A stretch of DNA of 64,000 nt. It comes from Fischerella sp. PCC 9431 (GTDB lineage Bacteria > Cyanobacteriota > Cyanobacteriia > Cyanobacteriales > Nostocaceae). The translations under genes and the position numbers were made by a program. Shown in pieces: positions 60,445-64,000 of the stretch; within the stretch, counting starts at the first letter, position 1, and each line of letters opens with the position of its first letter. The stretch spans positions 4,106,282 through 4,170,281 of the forward strand of contig NZ_KE650771.1 in the NCBI RefSeq assembly GCF_000447295.1, written 5' to 3'. The notes below the pieces were generated by a model. That model searched no databases, had not been told where the DNA came from, and saw only the letters and a program-made list of their open reading frames with translations.

Positions 60445-61008
60445 TCAATCTGTAGAACAGGTTGATCCATTGATTTTATTATCGTTAAATTTATTACATT
60501 CAACTGGAGAAAAACGTTGTAAAGACCACCAATAAGGCTTATTAGAAGTGATGACGCCATTGGATAGAGTGGTGACTCGGAAATTTGCGCCTCGATAATT
60601 AGTAAATTGTTCTCTAGCGCCCTTCAGGTTAGCACCTTCGAGATTGGCACCAATAAAACCAGTAAAACTCAGATTTGTATTGTCTAGGGATGCTCCTTTG
60701 AGATATGTACCTGTAAAAGAAGCGGCTGTGAGATTAGCACCAGTTAATGTAGCGCTTTCTAGATTTGCACTTGTCAGATCAGCATTGGTGAGATTAGCAC
60801 CAGTTAAAATAGCTGCTTTGAGATTTGCTTCGCGCAAATCTGCTCCAGTCAAATTAGCTCTACTTAAATCAGCACCACTTAAATCGCAGCGAGGACAAGA
60901 CCCTGATGCTTTTAGCTGGTCTAAATCCAGTTGATTAAAAGCAAAAGCCTTCTGTGTAAGTCCAAAACAGGCTAACAATACAGCTGTGGCGATAATCTGG
61001 AATTTCAT
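60445..61008 (-). CDS. Secreted pentapeptide-repeat protein
   Basis: A 187-residue protein with a signal peptide (MKFQIIATAVLLACFGLTQK then AFA, about 23 residues) and a block of A(D/N)LxxA pentapeptide repeats from about residue 43 to 128: DLSGADLSRANLTGADLREA, NLKAAILTGANLTNADLTSA, NLESATLTGANLTAASFTGT. The region before it (LDQLKASGSCPRCDLSGADL) carries a CxxC that is common in exported cyanobacterial pentapeptide proteins. The repeats fold as a right-handed quadrilateral helix. No known partner; function unknown. Cyanobacteria have many such proteins. Confidence 0.9.
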   Translation of the reverse strand: MKFQIIATAVLLACFGLTQKAFAFNQLDLDQLKASGSCPRCDLSGADLSRANLTGADLREANLKAAILTGANLTNADLTSANLESATLTGANLTAASFTGTYLKGASLDNTNLSFTGFIGANLEGANLKGAREQFTNYRGANFRVTTLSNGVITSNKPYWWSLQRFSPVECNKFNDNKINGSTCSTD

Positions 61009-61426
61009 GTTTTTTACAGTAATTTTAAAGTTGAAAATTCACTTAGGTGACGTACTGTTATCATAATAGGACTGAGGCGAAAATTTATAGGTATAAAGCA
61101 GGCATCAAGAAACTGTAAAACTACTGTAAAACCTGGTGATTTCACTAGTCACAACCAAACTAAAGTTTATATAATAAAAACATCAAACATTATACTGAAA
61201 CTCTATAGCCAACGAAATATTGTATTCCCCCAAGCCGAAATAACTAAAAGGCAAGGGGGAATTCTTATTTTTAGTATTAAATTTTGCTGGGATTGGGGAC
61301 AAAAGGGACAAGGAGGACAAGGAGGCCAAGGGAGAATTATTTAACAAGTCTCTTTCCCATGCCCAATGCCCAATGCCCAATGCCCAATGCCCCCCAATGC
61401 CCGATGCCCAATGCTCGATCTCCTTT
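61009..61426. repeat. Spacer with composite repeat and CCCAATG heptads
   Basis: From about 61290 come GGGGACAAAAGGGACAAGGA units, then AATTATTTAACAAGTCT, then CCCAATG repeated heptads at 61357-61417 (at least five). It is a second copy of the element at 33475-33615. The upstream 280 bases are AT-rich with nothing recognised. Confidence 0.8.
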
Positions 61427-63214
61427 TCAATCACGCCAGCCTAACAAGCGTAATCCAGGCACAACTAAGTAATGACTCACTCCCAACCAAAAACTAATTA
61501 CAACACCTACCAATCCAAAAAAACCTATTTTCCACAATAATTCATGCCAGTTATTGGTAGGACTAAAAAAGTCGTTGAATATGGTTGGTGGTAGACCGAT
61601 ATATAGCAAAAATGCAAACGGTAGTGCTGTACCAAAAGCAGTAACCACAGCGTGAACTATATGATGGCTACGCAGACCTAAGCCCAGGGTTAGCAGTGAA
61701 ACTGCGGCTAAAATCAATGCTATCAACCCTTCGCCATCTTCTTTTGGTGTAATTAATTGCAGAATCAACCAGCCAAATCCATAACCAAAAATTCCCATCA
61801 ACGATGCGGCTAAAAACCGTCGTCGCTGTCCATAACCTCCAGCTGTAACTATTCCCCACGCAGTACCTAACCCAGCGCCAGCAAACAGAAGAATCTCTGA
61901 TCCTAAAACAGACTGATTGTTACCTAATAACACAGATAATTGATGAGACAAGGATTCGCCGACTTGTTTTCCCCATTCTGTGTGATAGGCCAGAACATAA
62001 CCAGAAAACGCGCCCGCAGCAGCGCCAACGCTGGTGAGAATCATTGTCCAAATGGTATCCAAACAGGCGCGAATAACTTTAGCGATCGCACCAAATACAA
62101 AAACAATAGTTTTACCAATGCTTTGGACAAAATTAACAACAGAGTTTTGAATTTGTTTTCTCAAATCAGAGAAAAATCTGAGAATTGGAGATAATCGAGC
62201 GTTGGTGAGAACTAAAGTTCTGTTACGACTATTTGTCCTATTTGTACCGACAGGATTTGGTAGTGATTGGTCAATCTGTGCCAAACGTCTTTGGATAACA
62301 GCTGTGTTTTCCGGACGCGATCGCGCTTCTTCTTGCATCATTTCATCGATCAAATCTGCTAACTGCGGGTGAACACGACATTGTGAACGCCAGTGTAACT
62401 CTCCTGTCAAGGGATCTTCTAAATCCATTGGATGCTTACCCGTCAGTAACTCAACCATTGTCCGACCCAGAGCATAAAAATCAGCACTGGGTTCAACATG
62501 ACCTCCCATCACTTGTTCTGGCGGACTGTAACCAGAAGAAAATAACTTTGTAGATCGTGGTTGAGAAACAACATTTGTGGCAGCAAATTGTTTTGCACCA
62601 CCAAAATCAATTAGTACCAGCTGATTTGCTTTTCTGCCTTTTGTGTGATCAAGGGGGGATTTAGACAGAGTACGCAGCATCAAATTAGAAGGTTTGATAT
62701 CACGATGAATAATATTGCGTTGGTGCAAATGCCGTAAAATTTCCACAGCTTGGCTGAACCAATTCAACACCAAATCTTGTGGACATCCGTGAGGATACTG
62801 CTTGTATAATATTTCCTCCAAAGTTTTACCATTAATTTTTTCCATCACCAAGCAAGGTAGGGTCTGCTGTCCCTTGCCATGAACCCAAATTCGTTGAAAA
62901 TAACCATCTGAATCGACTTTGGGAACACCTGGATGTCGCAAATTGCTTAAAACTGACGCTTCTTGGGCAAACAACTCTCGTGCTTTTGGTGAATCTTCTA
63001 CCAACACCTTCAGCACCCTTTGGGTTTGCGTCTTTTGATCCCAAACTGTGTAAATTTGGGCAAAGCCTCCCGATCCCAAGCGTCTCAAAGGGACATAGCG
63101 ATCTATCAGCTGTAGAGGCGCACCACAGCAATGGCAGAATTTGTTCCCCCAACGCTGAGGATAGGGACGCTGACAGTCTGGATTGATGCAGTGAATTTCA
63201 GTAGTGTTGAACAC
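61427..63214 (-). CDS. Membrane-bound Ser/Thr protein kinase (PknB-like) with zinc-ribbon
   Basis: A 595-residue kinase. The N-terminus has a zinc-ribbon-like Cys set (Cys 9, 14, 27, 30; CINPDC and CHCCG), followed by a Hanks-type kinase domain at about 38-305: RRLGSGGFAQIYTVWD (P-loop), RVLKVLVEDSP (catalytic Lys), IIHRDIKPSNLMLR (HRD loop) and LVLIDFGGAK (DFG). The active site looks intact. The C-terminal third contains several membrane helices (VFVFGAIAKVIRACL, SVGAAAGAFSGYVLAYH, LLFAGAGLGTAWGIV, FLLYIGLPP and others). Filamentous cyanobacteria have many such kinases. The signal it senses is unknown. Confidence 0.9.
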   Translation of the reverse strand: MFNTTEIHCINPDCQRPYPQRWGNKFCHCCGAPLQLIDRYVPLRRLGSGGFAQIYTVWDQKTQTQRVLKVLVEDSPKARELFAQEASVLSNLRHPGVPKVDSDGYFQRIWVHGKGQQTLPCLVMEKINGKTLEEILYKQYPHGCPQDLVLNWFSQAVEILRHLHQRNIIHRDIKPSNLMLRTLSKSPLDHTKGRKANQLVLIDFGGAKQFAATNVVSQPRSTKLFSSGYSPPEQVMGGHVEPSADFYALGRTMVELLTGKHPMDLEDPLTGELHWRSQCRVHPQLADLIDEMMQEEARSRPENTAVIQRRLAQIDQSLPNPVGTNRTNSRNRTLVLTNARLSPILRFFSDLRKQIQNSVVNFVQSIGKTIVFVFGAIAKVIRACLDTIWTMILTSVGAAAGAFSGYVLAYHTEWGKQVGESLSHQLSVLLGNNQSVLGSEILLFAGAGLGTAWGIVTAGGYGQRRRFLAASLMGIFGYGFGWLILQLITPKEDGEGLIALILAAVSLLTLGLGLRSHHIVHAVVTAFGTALPFAFLLYIGLPPTIFNDFFSPTNNWHELLWKIGFFGLVGVVISFWLGVSHYLVVPGLRLLGWRD

Positions 63215-63376
63215 AACCGCTCAAAGACAATGGCTGAGTTGATTATAATCAGGGGATCGGGGATTGGGGATAGGGGGGCTGATCAATTAAAAATTAAAAA
63301 TTAAAAATTAAAAATTGGGAAGAGGGAGAAGGGAGACAAGGGAGAATAACCAATCCCTGTTCCCTTTTCTCGATCT
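63215..63376. repeat. Short repeats between minus-strand genes
   Basis: GGATCGGGGATTGGGGATAG, then four ATTAAAA heptads (about 63284-63316), then GGGAGAAGGGAGACAAGGGA and its rough complement CCCTGTTCCCTTTTC. Several seven-base and purine-rich units are stacked in a 160-base gap. Confidence 0.7.
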
Positions 63377-64000
63377 CTAACAACTAAACCCATCCCAAGC
63401 CATAGGAAAAGTATGTTCTAAGACGGAGGCATAGTCTTGATTGTTGCTGTAGGTTTCTTCGTCTAAGACTTTCACGACTTTATTATATATTTCGTCTGCT
63501 TGTTGAGGAGAATCGCCAATGCTGGTTAAGCCTAGCTTGCCAAACTCGGACAGACAACCCATCAAATGAAAAACCGTACCTGTTTCTGTGCCGGTGTCAA
63601 AGTGCAGCCTGTGATGGGCGATGATGTCCATTAAATCGTTGGGTAAGAGTCCTCGATAACGGTCTTTTTGCAGGTTGTCAGTGGCGATATAGTATTTGGG
63701 ACGTCCTTGCTGGGAGTAAAACAAGCCTGTAGAAAAGTCGTAACGTCCATTGGTTAATAATTTTAAGGTCATAAACGGATGGGTGGTTCCGCCTTTACGC
63801 AAGTTAATTTCTATTGCTTGCAGATCCCACTGGCCATTGTCTTGCTCAACGGCGATAAAATCGACTCCAAATCGTTCGAGTGCGCCTTTTTCTGCCAATT
63901 TCATCCCAATTTTTGTGCCTAATAATTGTAATTGGATACGGTAGGCTTCATCCGCCGGAAATCGACAACCCAGATAAATCTGGCCATCCGGGCCGCCAAG
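63377..64000 (-). CDS. Peptide ligase PGM1-like (ATP-grasp), 5' part outside window
   Basis: The minus-strand frame is open from the right edge to a stop at 63377, giving 207 visible residues. DGQIYLGCRFPADEAYRIQL precedes the segment GVDFIAVEQDNGQWDLQAIE, INLRKGGTTHPF (metal-binding ExN of an ATP-grasp fold), and the C-terminal region with GRPKYYIATDNLQKDRYRGL, HFDTGTETGTVFHLMGCLSE. Similar cyanobacterial proteins are annotated as PGM1-related peptide ligases, which join amino acids in peptide-like products; their function outside Streptomyces PGM1 is unclear. An internal ATG at 63904 exists but is clearly not the start. Confidence 0.75.
   Translation of the reverse strand, partial: LGGPDGQIYLGCRFPADEAYRIQLQLLGTKIGMKLAEKGALERFGVDFIAVEQDNGQWDLQAIEINLRKGGTTHPFMTLKLLTNGRYDFSTGLFYSQQGRPKYYIATDNLQKDRYRGLLPNDLMDIIAHHRLHFDTGTETGTVFHLMGCLSEFGKLGLTSIGDSPQQADEIYNKVVKVLDEETYSNNQDYASVLEHTFPMAWDGFSC

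Noticed and set aside
61357-61417. CCCAATG array as a possible CRISPR
   Set aside because: Units are seven bases with no spacers; this is an STRR-type simple repeat. No CRISPR repeats or cas genes were seen anywhere in the window.
1-64000. tRNA, rRNA and tmRNA genes
   Set aside because: Reading the spacers on both strands showed no cloverleaf-like TTCGAATC/TTCAAATC arms in context and no rRNA-like segments; a tRNAscan run would be needed to be certain.

Overview
The window is chromosomal DNA from a filamentous, very probably heterocyst-forming cyanobacterium (order Nostocales). The evidence is oxygenic photosynthesis genes (petC-petA, petG, cytM, psbQ, a Psb35-like gene), the heterocyst regulators hetZ and patU, tandem AMIN-domain cell-wall amidases, very frequent GCGATCGC (HIP1) octamers, AT-rich spacers, and many heptameric tandem repeats of the kind described in heterocystous cyanobacteria. 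I found no rRNA, tRNA or CRISPR array.

Layout. 1-2.7 kb: a SIMPL-domain protein cut by the left edge, an EVE-domain protein and a CPA2 Na+/H+ antiporter. 3.8-9.4 kb: two tandem N-acetylmuramoyl-L-alanine amidases followed by glutamate racemase, a peptidoglycan block. 10.7-17.2 kb: solanesyl diphosphate synthase, a conserved protein of unknown function, hetZ-patU, and a transglutaminase-like membrane protein that lacks its catalytic Cys and His. 17.3-20.2 kb: an accessory-looking patch with an NAD(P)-binding protein, a small membrane protein, an AraC regulator remnant and a form IV RuBisCO-like protein. 20.3-30.2 kb: mostly photosynthesis and housekeeping (cytM, petG, rsmD, hisH, DUF3370, Psb35-like, petA, petC, DUF3067), interrupted by an overlapping antitoxin - YhaV toxin - cupin operon. 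30.5-35.7 kb: GNAT, Uma2, PsiE-like, psbQ, an FAD oxidoreductase, and an alpha/beta hydrolase-fold protein without a recognisable nucleophile. 36-39 kb: a 1035-residue CyRepA1-type plasmid replication protein standing alone. 39.5-51 kb: phosphoesterases, an M48 protease, DUF4330, a divergent pair for base/nucleoside salvage, truB, a chimeric PAP2 protein, a GH10-like hydrolase, an aldo/keto reductase and a LabA-like NYN protein. 51.7-64 kb: a repeat-containing membrane protein, Hsp33, an internally deleted TnpB element, two solute-binding proteins sharing one membrane anchor, an M20 peptidase, a pentapeptide protein, a Ser/Thr kinase and the end of an ATP-grasp ligase.

The genes that clearly work together are: petC and petA (cytochrome b6f), with petG and cytM nearby; the amidases and murI (peptidoglycan turnover and precursor supply, and in this group septal pore formation); hetZ and patU (commitment to and patterning of heterocysts); the cytosine-deaminase-like and nucleoside hydrolase genes; and the toxin-antitoxin pair. 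I see no single large unknown system. The observations most worth a second look are the cupin gene overlapping a YhaV toxin gene, the PAP2 protein with an HMA-like front and a tail copied from the 3' end of a Uma2 gene, the pseudo-transglutaminase beside hetZ-patU, the two unrelated binding proteins on one anchor, the solitary plasmid-type replication gene, and a dense population of small palindromic and heptameric repeats.
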